Below the pieces are notes generated by a model. That model had not been told where the DNA came from and searched no databases. It worked only from the letters and a program-made list of their open reading frames with translations. Below, piece by piece: positions 24,207 through 36,474 of a stretch of 64,000 nucleotides of DNA (position 1 is its first letter; the number at the start of each line of letters is the position of its first letter). The position numbers and the translations under genes were made by a program. Origin of the DNA: Cylicocyclus nassatus (taxonomy: Eukaryota; Nematoda; Chromadorea; Rhabditida; Strongylidae); assembly GCA_958299035.1 (NCBI GenBank), contig CATQJL010000001.1:1116001-1180000 (forward strand), read 5' to 3'.

Positions 24207-25597
24207 CGTGCGGTTCATAATTATACGAACACCCCAAATTTTGAAAGTTTTTGGACTTTTTGGAAGAAACTCAAAAAGCCGTTGGCACTACGCGATAGAA
24301 CACAGCCGAAAACAGTATATGATCCCTAAGAATGGAAATCGATGTCAATCTTAAAAGTGTTTTTGCGCCTAATGCGAATTTTTAGCGGTTCATAATTATA
24401 CGAACACTTCAAACAAACGTCCATTTTTCATTCAAGATTGCAATCTTTCGAGTCCAAATTTTTTGTAGAGTTATATGACTTATCTGCTACACACTGAACC
24501 CAATGCAGCTTAAAAAGAGGATCGTTACTTTTTCCAGATGGCTCTAAATGCTTTTGGAGTCATTGAGCTCCAAAAGCATCCGTTCTTCTGTAATCTACGC
24601 ACTCTAACTAGCTTGTATCAAGGCTATAAGATAAAATAAGCTCTTTCGATAGGTATCTTGTTTGACGCTTGGAAGATGTCTGCGTTTTTGTGCCGTTTTT
24701 CATACAAGTTCCAACCTTACCCTAGAGTTAGCGCGATTTGAAGCCTCAAAACTCAGCTTCTGAAGCCCTACAATGAAATAAGCACATAGTATGTAGAAAT
24801 TCACAAGAGTGGGTATTTGGCTAGGAAAAATCAGCAGCGTCGAGCGTTTGTTCTGGCCACGCAGACGTCATTTCACCAAAACCACTGTTTTTACTATTGC
24901 AATCACACCTTTATTTGGCTTGTAGCTTCATAGTCTTAAGATCAGTTCTACAGAAAACCCAAAAACTTTGTCACGGATACACCATCATGCAAGCAATGCA
25001 GCTGCTTCATATCAAATGTTTGCGCGAGAGAGAAGCTGAGTTTTGAGGCTCGAAATCGTGCTAACTTCAGGGTAAGGTTGAAACTTGGTTGAAAAACGCC
25101 ACGAAAAACAAAGATTTTTTCAAGCCTCAAACAAGATACCTATCGAAAGAGCTTATTTTATCTTATAGCCTTGATACAAGCTAATTAGAGTGCGTAAACC
25201 ACAGAAGAACGGATGCTTTTGGAGCGCAATGACTCCAAAAGCATTTAGAGCCATCTGGAAAAAGTAACGATCCCCTTTTTAACCTGCATTGGGTTCAGTG
25301 TGTAGGAGATATGTCAGACTTCGTTACTGTAACTCTACAGAAAATTTGGACTCAAATGATCGCAATCTTGAATAAAAAGTGGACGTTTGTTTGAAGTGTT
25401 CGTATAATTATGAACCGCCAAAAATTCGCATTAGGCACAAAAATACTCCTAAAATTGGTACCGATTTCCATTTTTAAGGATCATATACTGTTTTCGGCTG
25501 TGTTCTATCGCGTGGTGCCAACGGCTTTTTGAGTTTCTTCCAAAAAGTTCAAAAACTTTCAAAATTTGGGGTGTTCGTATAATTATGAACCGCACTG
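24207..25597. mobile_element. Tc1-like foldback, ~1.39 kb, near-full palindrome
   Basis: The left end CGTGCGGTTCATAATTATAC follows TA. The right end, inverted, is CAGTGCGGTTCATAATTATA and is followed by TA. The two halves are near-identical inverted copies all the way in: 'GCTCTTTCGATAGGTATCTT' near 24642 returns inverted near 25129, and 'GATCGTTACTTTTTCCAGAT' near 24521 returns inverted near 25258. Within each half the terminal motif 'GGTTCATAATTATACGAACA' recurs about 180 bp inward, so each arm carries two copies. No transposase is present. Confidence 0.88.
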
Positions 25598-25787
25598 TAT
25601 ATCTCGTTCCACATTCAGTTATACCGTAGCCTTTCGATATGTGACATATTTCGTGACAATAACACTCGTCTTGAAAATCTGATCTCAAAACCGTATCCGT
25701 CGCCTGCAGAACAATATTTCGGAAAGCCCATTTCCCCTTATTTCCCCTTATTTGACGAGTTCGCAACGGAAGTACGGGTATGCTAGT

Positions 25788-25860
25788 CTCGAGTGGCCTA
25801 GTGGTTAGCGCTGTCGATTATTGTACAATAGATGCTGTTTGATCTCGGTCGTGCAAACAC
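25788..25860 (+). other. tRNA-like sequence (A-box) or SINE head
   Basis: 'TGGCCTAGTGGTTAGCG' (25794-25810) is an excellent match to a tRNA D-arm/A-box. The expected B-box about 40 bases on is poor ('GTTTGATCTCGG'), and the cloverleaf stems do not close well. It is more likely a tRNA pseudogene or tRNA-derived SINE than a working tRNA. Confidence 0.4.
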
Positions 25861-26526
25861 TTTGCGTTAGCGGTTTTACAAGCCTAATTCTTCTCGAAAA
25901 AGCGTTCTGCCGTCAACGAAGATAGTTTCGAGATCAGTGTTTCAAGGCAAGTATTTTAATGCATAACATGTTCCAAAAAGCCACGGCCACCACTTATCTT
26001 TCCTTTGTAAGCATAACCCTGCGATAATATCTTGCAAACTTTCTAATGCTTCGAATGAGTAAAACGATTATTATGCATTTCTCATTATCAAAATTTTGCG
26101 ATTAATGAAAATCCACAAAAAAGGTAGCACCTTTTAATTCAGTCAAGATTTGTACAAAGAGTTTTCTTTGTTTACTTCCTTCCTTTAGCAAAAAATTGGT
26201 CTTGCTCTAACCGTGCATACTACCGCAGTAAATCTTATTTTATATAAGTATGAGTGCACGCATACGGTTTAAAAACGCAATAGTGTTTGAAGGAACCGAG
26301 CCGAAAGGAACTGAAAATACTTGAAAACAGGCGTGTTTCTCGTATTCTTTGCAAGGAAAACTACGGCGGACAAACTCGACCACAATACATCGAGATACAG
26401 GAAGACTGACTTTCATAACTAAACTTTGAAGCTATATTACAACACTTTTGTAAGTGGATGACCCTGTTGGAAACCGTATAAAATGTCCCTCGCAATTTTT
26501 AATAGCATAATCTTTTCGTAGCTTCA
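25861..26526. other. unassigned DNA
   Basis: Nothing recognised. Confidence 0.3.
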
Positions 26527-28255
26527 TTATGGCCTGCCGCCTCAACGCAGCGTGGAGGTGTCACTGGGCGCCAACTGCAATGTACGGCCGGCTGTAAACT
26601 CTGGTACGCTCTTGTATATTCCTACCAAGCTGTGAAATAATTACAGTACACAAATACGTTCTTGTACAAAACAGTAAATAACACTTATCGTTTTTGAAAA
26701 AGCTAATGACTATATCTCCTGTAAGCGTTGAGGGCAGCACACCATCGCGGATTTGATGACAGCACACCATCGCGGGTTTGATGACTGTGTTTTCACCCAT
26801 TGCAGCAGTAGTACTTTGGTGGTCTCACATGTTTGCGCAGATATGCTCCAAGATTCTAATATAATTGGTCGAAATGATTGACTTTGATTTCAGCAGGTAT
26901 TAAACTTATTAGGCATGTACATGTATGTAGGTATTATCTGAAAGAAATTAATATGTTCTAATATTTATCAAAACTGGAAGGTTCAATAGCTTCTCTTTCT
27001 TGCGAAATCTACAGTTTTTCTCCAAGATCCCATTTCTTATCGCTCAATTCAATTATATCCTACTCAACTGACTGCTTTAAAACCAATTAGGAGACATAGA
27101 CATCAGCATAATCAGTCGCCACTCTCCAATATCAGCACCTGACAAAACAGGACTGGAAGCTTTACGAAGACTTGGAGAGAATCGTTCGGAGAAAAGCTCC
27201 TTTACAAAATTGTTGTGGTCTACTTTGATGTGAAAATAGGGATGCTACCGGAAGAGAATTATAGAACCGGGAAATTTGGGAATGGGCTCCGGTAACGGCT
27301 ACCATCTGTTTCCATCTAGTTAGGGTTCTCTTTACCGCACGACCTCCATGACTCCATCTCCATGCAAAAAAAAGGACGGGGATTTAAGGAATCGCCTAGC
27401 GCAGCGGCTCACGCTCCCGCGGGTATCGAGTAAATCTTCACATACCAATGGAGGAGTTTCGATAGCCAAATAATTACATACTTTAGAGGGTTCCGATTAT
27501 TCTTCGAGAAGGTACGATGCAGTCGAAAGAAAAGTATGCCGCAAGAAACAAGGAGGTCGCTTATGAGGGGGTGAGAGCTTATATCAAGCTGTGGCTGGCT
27601 CATTCTGGAGCATCCAGCGTACGATCACGACCGGATTATGACAGAATTTCGAGCCTGTAAAGAATATGCTTCAACGACTTGCGAAAAGAACTTGGAAAGC
27701 CTCTCAAAAACTACTAAACTTTTTGAAAGACGAAGAGCCTTGAGGCAGAGTTCGAATGCAACCTATTCCCGGCTACTGGTAGCCACAGAACAGGTGCAGA
27801 ACAGCCTCACAAAAGCATCCTTGGAGCTACAAATAAGCGAGGTTACTGAAAGCAGCCGGAGGAAGACACGCTCTAAAAAGTGCCAAAAGGACTTCTGTGG
27901 AATTTACGCATAGAATTAGAGCTGCCAAAGACGGGTCAGAGGTCATATAGCAAAAAGCTTTTGCACCATCCGCTGGAAAAGTACTAGAATGGATTCTGCG
28001 TGCAAGTGCGCAACGCGATCCAGAACATGAACACACCCACTGCTTAAAACTTGACTTCCTGTGGAATTTCTGCGAGTGAAAGGATACCGTCTACACGAGA
28101 TTCTCGCTTCGCAACTAACGTATCACTTTTCGGAAGAATGGATGCTCGTCCAGTGAAGAATTTTATAAGTCCTTTTTTTGAGAAGGGCGAACGAAGGAAT
28201 TCTGGAAACTACCGTCTATTATGCTTGCTGATTGTGCTGTACAGCCAATAAGAAA
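26527..28255 (+). pseudogene. decayed RTE-clade LINE, copy 2
   Basis: The 5' end carries GCCTCAACGCAGCGTGGAGG (26537-26556), the same leader as the copy at 60118. Frame-shifted endonuclease remains follow at about 27060-27300; they include the equivalent of 'YFDVKIGMLPEENYRTG', where a working copy has the DFNAKIG catalytic loop. A stretch matching the region after the endonuclease is at about 27640-27900 ('ERRRALRQSSNAT', 'SSRRKTRSKKCQKD'). The entry to the RT domain is near 28030-28230. RT motifs A to C are absent, so the copy is truncated. The endonuclease Asp-Phe-Asn has become Tyr-Phe-Asp-Val, and there are many stops. It is a dead relic, more diverged than copy 1. Confidence 0.8.
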
Positions 28256-28742
28256 ATCGTGAGCGTCAGGAAGTCATGGACAGGAAGAATTATTGCAAAA
28301 TAGAGCGTTAGTAAGTGTCCCTGATGTATGTGTCATTTTTCAAAATGTCAGTCTAACAAGAAAAGGACTTGGTAACGTGGCCTTTTGCAATGAGACACAT
28401 TACTCTGACACCGATTCAAAAACTGTTTTCGCTATCTGCTACGCGATGCCTGAAATAAAGTATGAGTTTTTTCCAGAAGTTTTTGCACAAATGGCACAGC
28501 CGAAATAATTGATATTTGCGCTTGAGCAAACGAAACTGAGGCAGGTTAAACTAAACCTAAGGTCGCGCTTTTCTTCAAATTTTCCGAAGACTAAAACAAA
28601 AAATTTGGGCGAATTTCATACTTTCGTTCAAGTCAGACGGTGCAAATTCTTGTGGGAAAAAGGTTTATAACTTAATTTAGACAACTGCTGAGCAGATAGC
28701 GAAAACAGAATTAAAATCAAAGTTTCAAGTCGCTTCTAGTGG
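28256..28742. other. unassigned DNA
   Basis: Nothing recognised. Confidence 0.3.
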
Positions 28743-28744
28743 TA

Positions 28745-31322
28745 CACCACCGGCAGTGCCGCTTTTCAAAGCTGCGTTTTAAACGCAATAAAGCGCCGGA
28801 AGTGCCGCATTGCTATAACTTCTTTCAGGTTACTCCAATCGAGCTCTGGTTAAAATATTTGGAACCAGCGCTGTCTGATGCATCCGATAGTATGTTTGAA
28901 AATTGAAAAATTCACAATTTTTTTGTGCCCCACGGCGCAATAAACGCGATATTGCGTCGAAAGAGCCGCATTCGAATAACTTTCCACAAAACCACTTTTT
29001 TTGATTCCCCCTGTTATATTTGGACTCAGCACTGATTGGCCTATCCGACAGTATATTCAAAATCTGAAAAAGTCAATTTTTTCATGTGCCGCAGGGCACA
29101 ATAAACGCGTTTTTGCGTCGGAAGTGCCGCGTTGTCATAACTGCTTTCATATTTATTCCACAAAAATCTTGTTTACACGGTTGTCATCATTGTCTCTTGA
29201 GCTATCTGCTGATTTGTTTGAAATCCAAAAAACCTCAATTTTTAGTGAATTACACGTTTTAAATCCCATTGGTCCTTCTTTTTGCACTGATAAGCTGATA
29301 ACGATCTTTAAAGTAACCATACAGAATTTTGAACAACATATTTGAAATGAGCTCTTCGCAAGCTATCCAATGATGTGTTTAAAAATCTAAAAATCTCTAA
29401 TTTTTTGTCTCCGATTTTATTGGTCCCTCATAGTGGTATTATTAGCTACTCTGGCTCCGGCCCCTGGCTGCCGTGACCTATCATTATCGATTTTTGTCAG
29501 AAAATCACTTCAGTCTGATAATACACTAGAAAGTAACTGTATATTTCTGTCCTGTGTAGTGAAAGTGCCGTGCATTTCGATTTTGAAATTCTTCTTCATA
29601 AATTCGATTTTCAAATTTTTTTGAAAAATTTTGAAATTACCGAGATTTTTCAAGATTCAAGATGTAAATGTAACAATCAGTGACAATTTCGGAAAGCTGC
29701 TATTTTTTAAGCAGTTATTGCCAGCCGTGCCTAGATTTTAAATTCTTAGCAAGGGAAGCTGAATTCCACTCTCTGTCTTTTTGGAGATCCTTCTGACCTG
29801 AAACATTCAAAATCGTTCTGCTAGTTATAAGTCAAACTCTCAACCTGACTTCTTTCTGTATACTGACCCCAACAACTATACGAAATTCATGAAAAATGAT
29901 TGATATATTTAGTAGCCATCCCTGATTATAAGACAAGATTTTTGATTTGTGTCGAGTTTCTTCTTAGAATTTCCGAAGTCATTCACATTTCGACCTAAAT
30001 GATTTCGAAACAGAGTTGGGATCGAATGAGAAATATCTTTCAATAATTCTGTCGTTTTGAAACAATGCGAAGAGACCAAATCGCTAATACAAGGGCTTGA
30101 ACACTTTGTTGATGCCCTCTGCTTATTGTCAGGATAATCATGCTGGCTCAATATGGCCGGCTACAAGGTTTGAGGTGGTTTAACACTATTGCAGAGCGCG
30201 ACAGTATTGATGGATATAGGGAAATTGGATCACATTTTGTTTCCCTTCGAAACTGGAGAGACTTCACGCAAGAATGTTTAGAAAAGTGGACGAGAGATTT
30301 GAATTCAGCTTCCCTTGTTAAGAATTTAAAATCTAGGCACGGCTGGCAATATCTGCTTAAAAAATAGCAGCTTTCCGAAATTGTCACTGATTGTTACATT
30401 TACATCCTGAATCTTGAAAAATCTCGGTAATTTCAAAATTTTTCAAAAAAATTTGAAAATCGAATTTATGAAGAAGAATTTCAAAATCGAAATGCACGGC
30501 ACTTTCACTATACAGGACAGAAATATACAGTTACTTTCTAGTGTATTATCAGACTGAAGTGATTTTCTGACAAAAATCGATAATGATAGGTCACGGCAGC
30601 CAGGGGCCGGAGCCAGCCTAGCTAATAATACCACTATGAGGGACCAATAAAATCGGAGACAAAAAATTTGACATTTTTAGATTTTTAAACACATCATTGG
30701 ATAGCTTGCGAAGAGCTCATTTCAAATATGTTGTTCAAAATTCTGTATGGTTACTTTAAAGATCGTTATCAGCTTATCAGTGCAAAAAGAAGGACCAATG
30801 GGATTTAAAAAGTGTAATTCACTAAAAATTGAGGTTTTTTGGATTTCAAACAAATCAGCAGATAGCTCAAGAGACAATGATGACAACCGTGTAAACAAGA
30901 TTTTTGTGGAATAAATATGAAAGCAGTCATGACAATGCGGCACTTCCGACGCAAAAACGCGTTTATTGTGCCCTGCGGCACATGAAAAAATTGACTTTTT
31001 CAGATTTTGAATATACTGTCGGATAGGCCAATCAGTGCTGAGTCCAAATATAACAAGGGGAATCAAAAAAAGTGGTTTTGTGGAAAGTTATTCGAATGCG
31101 GCTCTTTCGACGCAATATCGCGTTTATTGCGCCGTGGGGCACAAAAAAATTGTGAATTTTTCAATTTTCAAACATACTATCGGATGCATCAGACAGCGCT
31201 GGTTCCAAATATTTTAACCAGAGCTCGATTGGAGTAACCTGAAAGAAGTTATAGCAATGCGGCACTTCCGGCGCTTTATTGCGTTTAAAACGCAGCTTTG
31301 AAAAGCGGCACTGCCGGTGGTG
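28745..31322. mobile_element. giant TA-flanked foldback, 2,578 bp
   Basis: TA (28743-28744 and 31323-31324) brackets the inverted ends CACCACCGGCAGTGCCGCTT and AAGCGGCACTGCCGGTGGTG. The arms of about 1.03 kb (28745-29775 and about 30295-31322) are nearly identical inverted copies; for example, the segment at 29433-29624 is repeated at 30443-30634 on the other strand. The unique spacer (about 29776-30294) encodes nothing recognisable; a 75-codon frame at 30140 crosses into the right arm. Each arm contains four degenerate ~160-bp units (see the separate repeat entry). The terminus is unlike the Tc1/mariner ends elsewhere here. Confidence 0.9.
28780..29430. repeat. four ~160-bp degenerate tandem units in foldback arm
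   Basis: The anchor 'tAT-(g)TTTgAAAAtc-gAAAAA' recurs near 28891, 29052, 29211 and 29371. The companion block 'AATAAACGCG...GCGTCGGAAGTGCCGC' recurs near 28788, 28939 and 29100. Spacing is about 151-161 bp. The same four units sit inverted in the right arm at about 30640-31290. The units are diverged, so the tandem array predates the arm duplication. Confidence 0.75.
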
Positions 31323-31324
31323 TA

Positions 31325-32216
31325 TGTGTGTCATTACAGATGGTTTTTGTCACCAGGCATGCTTTTCTTGTAGTTTAGGTGCCTTTTCGTCTATAGTCCA
31401 TCTTTACCTAAAGTATATTCTAGTATGGTTTTTTTTACAATAGAAGATATTTTAGAAAGTCTCATGTAAAATCGCAACGTGCCTTTCTTCTCCATTTGAA
31501 GGGATTCTCCTGCTGGATGGCAAAAGGTGGAAAGAGTCTAACATGCAAATACTGGAAATTCAATTTGAAGGTTGCAAGACCAAATAATAGTAATAACAAT
31601 GAAATAATAAAAATGAAATTTAGTTGTAAGTTCTGGTCGTCGACTCCTCTACGTTGGTCACCGCCAATCTGTATATGGATTGACTTCACCTTTCATTTTC
31701 ATTATATGAAAACTCGACTGGAGAGCTGGGAGTTTTGTTAGAAACTGATGCTTACACTTTTTATTTTATCGATTCTTCTGCAAACACCAAGTGCTGGAGG
31801 TAGTACAGAATAGGCAAAAATGCTGGTGTTTACTGTATTTGCGCTCTCGACAAGTACAGTGTCGCATTTTGATGAATTGAAAGTTTATAACAGCGTACAG
31901 ACACATGTAGAATTCGCGCGATCATAACGCTATGATACTCAACATCTTCATACATGGCTGCATCGTAGAACACCTTGCAGCTACTCTAGCTTAAGGGTTG
32001 TACCAGACTGTCAGACTTCGAGGACGCAATCTACAACCTACGGTGAGAAATACGCACGCAAAAGTGTCGCTTACTCTCAGCACGCTGCCGACGCTTTCGA
32101 TGGGCAGTGATATGGTCATCACAACTCGAAACCCTTTCCAGACCAAATAAGAACACATTGTATCAGTATGTCAACGCAAGCGCTGGTAAGCGTTGTGTAG
32201 GCGCAAGCTGCGTACC
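31325..32216. other. unassigned DNA
   Basis: No gene recognised. A frame of 81 codons at 31496 has no domain features. Confidence 0.3.
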
Positions 32217-32755
32217 CTCAGATAATCGGCCGGGACAGGCTTTCCGCCTCGCGCTTTTCTGCAAGCGGTAGGCAAAACTTTGGGGCGTGGCCAACCCTTT
32301 AGCGAGCGGTGATTCCGTGTTCTGTCAGAGGGCAGCAATATAAAATTTTCTGCAAGCGCTCGTCAAACAATTTCTCAGCAGGCGCTCGGACTTTTTTAGG
32401 CAGTTTCGAGCGTACGCCAAGCAAAGGTAACATCCTACGTAACAGAGATGCCATCGATGGTTTAACTGCCGGGTTTGGGGTACATTCTCTTAGCGGAAGG
32501 TACCTACGGGCTGCGCGGTCCTTCACGAAGGGCCGTGCAGCTTTCAGTTTTTGCATTTTTTCGCGGAAAATCCGCGAGAATGCGGTGCGCCGCAACTACT
32601 ATGAAAAACCGCAATTGTTCTCCGAGCATGGTCTAAAATTAAGCCAAAATTCTTTCCAGTATCTGCAAACGGACCGCAAGAAATTAGCAAACTATTTTTT
32701 CGGTGCCCGCTTGCCTATAAGATGCATGGCCGCCTACCCCCGGCGATTACCTGAG
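32217..32755. mobile_element. GC-rich TIR element, copy A
   Basis: The left end CTCAGATAATCGGCCGGGAC is matched, inverted, by the right end CCGGCGATTACCTGAG. The body is GC-rich and shares long blocks with copy B ('CGCGCTTTTCTGCAAGCGGT', 'TTTTGGGGCGTGGCCAA'-type, 'CGGACCGCAAGAAAT', 'CGGTGCCCGC'). Copy A is about 110 bp longer. A 189-codon frame from 32309 crosses the right end and is probably a GC-content artefact. The target site is not clear. Confidence 0.65.
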
Positions 32756-32963
32756 CGTGAGCTCACTGTAAGGGCGTTTGCGAGGCTGGCCCAACACTTA
32801 AGCAAGAGTAGCCGTAGGGCCTTTTTCGCTGCGTTTTTAGTGTACATCGCGAATTTTAGTGTAATTATTAACGAATAAGATATGCCGCGTGCGCTACGCG
32901 TTAAGACAAAAGTGGTTGTCGTATATTACATGGTTTACATATACGACATTACTTGCTGTCCTA

Positions 32964-33391
32964 CTCAAATAATCGCCAGGGCAGGCGGTCCGCAAACTCG
33001 CGCTTTTCTGCAAGCGGTCAGCAGAATTTTGGGGCGTGGCCAAACCTTCAGCGAGCGGTACTTCCTTTACTGTCTGATGTTCTGCCAGCGGGCAGCAACA
33101 CAGAGTTTTTTACAAACGCTCGTCAAATAATCTCTTTCAGCGAGCGCTGTTCAAAATTTTAGCTGGCGCTCGGACGGTGTTCAAGCATTTTCGGGCGTAC
33201 GCCGAGCAAAGGTGAGCTGCGCCGCAGCTAATCTATAAGAAAACCGCGATTGTTCTCCAAGCATTCGCCTAAAATTTCGCTAAAACTCTTCCAAATACCT
33301 GCAAGCGGACCGCAAGAAATCAGCGAATTATTTTTCCGGTGCCCGCCCGCCCATAAATCGCATGGCCGCCTGCCGCCAGCGATTATCTGAG
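32964..33391. mobile_element. GC-rich TIR element, copy B, TA-flanked
   Basis: TA flanks both sides (32962-32963 and 33392-33393). The ends are CTCAAATAATCGCCAGGGCA and CTGCCGCCAGCGATTATCTG-AG. It lies in the same orientation as copy A, about 210 bp beyond it. The two may be independent insertions or a tandem duplication. No coding capacity. Confidence 0.7.
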
Positions 33392-33393
33392 TA

Positions 33394-34386
33394 CTGGCTA
33401 TTCATTTTGGTTTCGGGTAATCGTCATCTTTGAACTTCATGATATACAATCCCTAGAGTCCTGTAACTTGCTCACGCATATATGGCCCCATCTGGCATTT
33501 AGAGAAATTGAAAAACAAGAATAGGCCAAAAATAAAAAAGTCGCTTTTTTGGTTTTTAGGTTTCAATGTTAAACCTGACACTACCTAAAAACCCTTGCTT
33601 TCAGAGGGCTAGAAATTTGTGATTCTTTTTCTAAGAGCTTATGCTGTAAAAATAATAGCGGGAACTGCTTAGAATCGCTTTGAGAAAAGCATGCCAAATT
33701 TCGTTTTTTCGATCCCTAGCCCCGAAAAAAAACAGCAAGGTTGCACTCGACTCGGATGAGGAATGCATAAGGAAATAGATTTAATGCTTTATGTTGGAGC
33801 TCCGGACTCAACCCGATATTGGAACTTTATTATTCTTAAAGGCTTTCTTTCAAGTGCTGCTCATAACGCCTTTGTTTTTGTTAAGGTGTCAGGTGAGGTT
33901 TCATTTACGTAAAACACAGCGCGGCAGGAAGGGACAAGAGTGTAGATACACTCAGATTTGTGGATAGCCTTTCTCAGAAACCGAATGCTGCTCATGCTGC
34001 TGTTTGCCTCCGGCTAAATCCCCCTTCATATCATGTTCATGTCGATGGTGGAAATTAGGAGGCTGTTGGGTACAGTTGTGTATAACAGCCGTTTCGATAC
34101 ACCAAGCAATCCTGTCTTGTTTTGTTCTTTGCAGATTTTGAAAACCAAGTGAGCTTCTTCTATTGTGTTTGCGAACTGTTCTTTGAAGAGTACCATGTTA
34201 CTGTTTCGCACGATTGTGAGTCGTCAAGCTGAGGCGTTCGTAAAAGTGCAAACATCTGCGAGGCTGGCATATAGAAAATTGAATATATAAGTAGTGCGTG
34301 TGCTCATAAGAGCACTTGTACCTAATGTAAATATTTACAAAATTAATCCCCTCCCCCCAGGTTGTTGGCTTAATGTCTCTGTTTAT
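33394..34386. other. unassigned DNA
   Basis: Nothing recognised. Confidence 0.3.
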
Positions 34387-34390
34387 TTAA

Positions 34391-34695
34391 CACATTGACG
34401 ACGAGCCATTTTTTTTTTGAGGTCTGTCCCTATGAACGAGACGTTCCCGTACATCCCTACGCCTGGCCGCACGTCTATATGCATGAATCCATGCACGAAA
34501 TATAAAAGGTGCAAGCCCCGCCCCATGTGAAGCTCCGCCTACTTGGCCAAAAAATGCCAGAAATTGCCCAAATTTCAAGAATTCATGCCAATGGCGCCAC
34601 TTTTGAAAAAAGGGCAGAGCTTGCCGCTTGAGGGGCAATTAGGGGGCGGAGTTTGACTTACGATGGGCACCATTGCGCGGCACTTCGTCAACGTG
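34391..34695. mobile_element. TTAA-type MITE, 305 bp
   Basis: TTAA (34387-34390) is followed by CACATTGACGACGAGCCATT. The right end TGGCGCAC-like segment reads CGCGGCACTTCGTCAACGTG and is followed by TTAC (a mutated TTAA). TTAA target use with CAC.GTTGACG ends suggests a piggyBac-type non-autonomous element. The family assignment is inference. Confidence 0.55.
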
Positions 34696-34979
34696 TTACT
34701 CTCAAATTCTGCATTCTTCTTATAGAATTTCAGATCTTTTTTGTTTTTCGTCTTGTCTCCTCCTTACACCGATCATTCGCTTGAAATAGTTTCAAAACCA
34801 TAACTTTGTTTACGTTTTAGTGAGCATGCCGTTTTTTTTGCAAAGTGAAGTATTTGATAACAAGGTTGCCAGATCTCACCGCTTTCAGATGGAGCCGAAG
34901 ACTAATAACAATAAGACATTTGGTGGCAGAAATTATAATCATTACGAGCTGGCAAACCCGGCTCCGCCCGGTGCCTGCA

Positions 34980-35062
34980 CACCCTGTAAATACTAGACAC
35001 CCTGCACAACCTGCACAACCTGCGCAACCTGCACAACCTGCACGACCTGCACACCCTGCACC
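34980..35062. repeat. 9-bp minisatellite, CTGCACAAC-type
   Basis: About eight imperfect tandem units of CTGCACAAC/CTGCACACC run through this interval. On the plus strand they produce a Pro-Ala-Gln-Pro-Ala repeat in an open frame and on the minus strand a Cys-Arg-Leu repeat. Neither looks like a real protein. Confidence 0.9.
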
Positions 35063-35202
35063 GGCAACCGAATGTGCACAAACCTACAAACTCACAGATT
35101 TTCTGCTTTATGCATACAGAGATTACCACTTTGAGCTTTTGAAAACAGCGATAAGTAAAAATCAAACCATAATAAAGACTTTACAGGAAATCTCGTTGAT
35201 CA

Positions 35203-35479
35203 CAGTCGCTTCATTTCATATGATCATGTGTGTCATTGTACACACACTTAACCTTTGGCGTCCCCATCCTGGATTCGTGGGAAAAACAAGCCTTCAGGTA
35301 AGTGTTTCCAAGGTGTTCTTAGCATTTTCTCTCCTTTTAGTTACTAGTCACCTCAAATTGATGTAATCGATAACAATCGGTAAGTTTCTTGCGTTTTTGC
35401 AAATGCAAATCCAGGATGAGGACGCCAAGGTGGACTGTGTGTGCAATGGCACACATGATCATATGAAATGAAGCGACTG
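35203..35479. mobile_element. Tc1-like MITE, 277 bp
   Basis: Inverted ends CAGTCGCTTCATTTCATATG are exact over 20 bases. Pairing continues to about 72 bp through 'ATCATGTGTG', 'ACACACA' and 'GGCGTCC.CATCCTGGATT'. TA follows on the right (35480-35481); the left flank is CA, so the duplication is damaged. No coding capacity. Confidence 0.85.
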
Positions 35480-35481
35480 TA

Positions 35482-36474
35482 CAAATATAAAATACAGCTA
35501 TAATTGAAAAACATGAGTTCGTTTTTCAATGCATATACTGGCCAAGCTTTATGTCACAGGAAGTAGGGAAATGGAACGGTCACAGAATAGCCTATTTTTA
35601 AATATTAGGATAAATATGTATTACTTGGAACTAAGGAGGGTGCAGAAATTAACGGCAAGTTCTAAATGAACCTTTTTATGACATCATAGTACAGCGAACA
35701 TAAATGTTTATAGTTGGCAGCTAACTTACTACCTGCGCAAAAAACGTTGCTTTTGAAGAACTGAAACAGAACAAAGTACGGTTTTGATTCCAATTACGGC
35801 AGACTTATACATAAGCTGCTCCAAACACAACTTTTAGCCTCCAGTAACAACACGACTGTTCCCCTGCTCACTTTTCAACAACAAAATCAATGCTGTGTGC
35901 TGACGGTACCTTCATACAAATAAGGATTAGTGGATATGACGTTCAATCAAATACAATGTCATGGAGACAACATTTGCGCGAAAATAAATGCTAAGCTTGT
36001 GAATGCTACAACTTACTTTCAAATCTGAGCGTAGAAAACAGCCATATAGCTCACATTACAGCTTACCGGCAAATATCATCGGCAACGCGAAAATGCTAAA
36101 CCAGTCGTCAAGCGCAGAACGCTAGATGAGAGGTGACATTAATTAGGAAAATGTTAGTCTTGCTCTAATTGTGATGATAGGTTAAAACTTTTTTATAGCT
36201 CAACAGAAATCAATGACTTTGATTTGCTTGAAGCAATTTTCCGACAAACACTATATAAACACATTTAAATGACCTGTCTTCACGTAGTGTGCAGGCCACA
36301 GCACAAATGTTGTCATGACTCACTGTTCATAACTCTGGCATTCACGATCTTTTTGCTCATCGGTACGCGTACGCGATTTCCGTGCAGAATTTGTATCCAT
36401 CTTGTCTATCCGTCCCGCAAAAACTTGTCTACGTAATTAGCGGAAGAGTCGCAGCGAAACGGCCACATTATGAA
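35482..36474. other. unassigned DNA
   Basis: Nothing recognised. Confidence 0.3.

Noticed and set aside
29433..30634. Near-identical 63-codon frames on opposite strands as a conserved protein pair
   Set aside because: They are the two arms of the 28745-31322 foldback; identity reflects the inverted duplication.
32309..32878. 189-codon open frame as a gene
   Set aside because: It crosses the right end of a TIR element in GC-rich DNA where stops are rare; copy B of the element does not keep the frame.
34845..35366. 173-codon frame with a Pro-Ala-Gln repeat as a secreted or structural protein
   Set aside because: The repeat is a 9-bp minisatellite and the C-terminus is the arm of a Tc1-like MITE; an opposite-strand frame is equally open.
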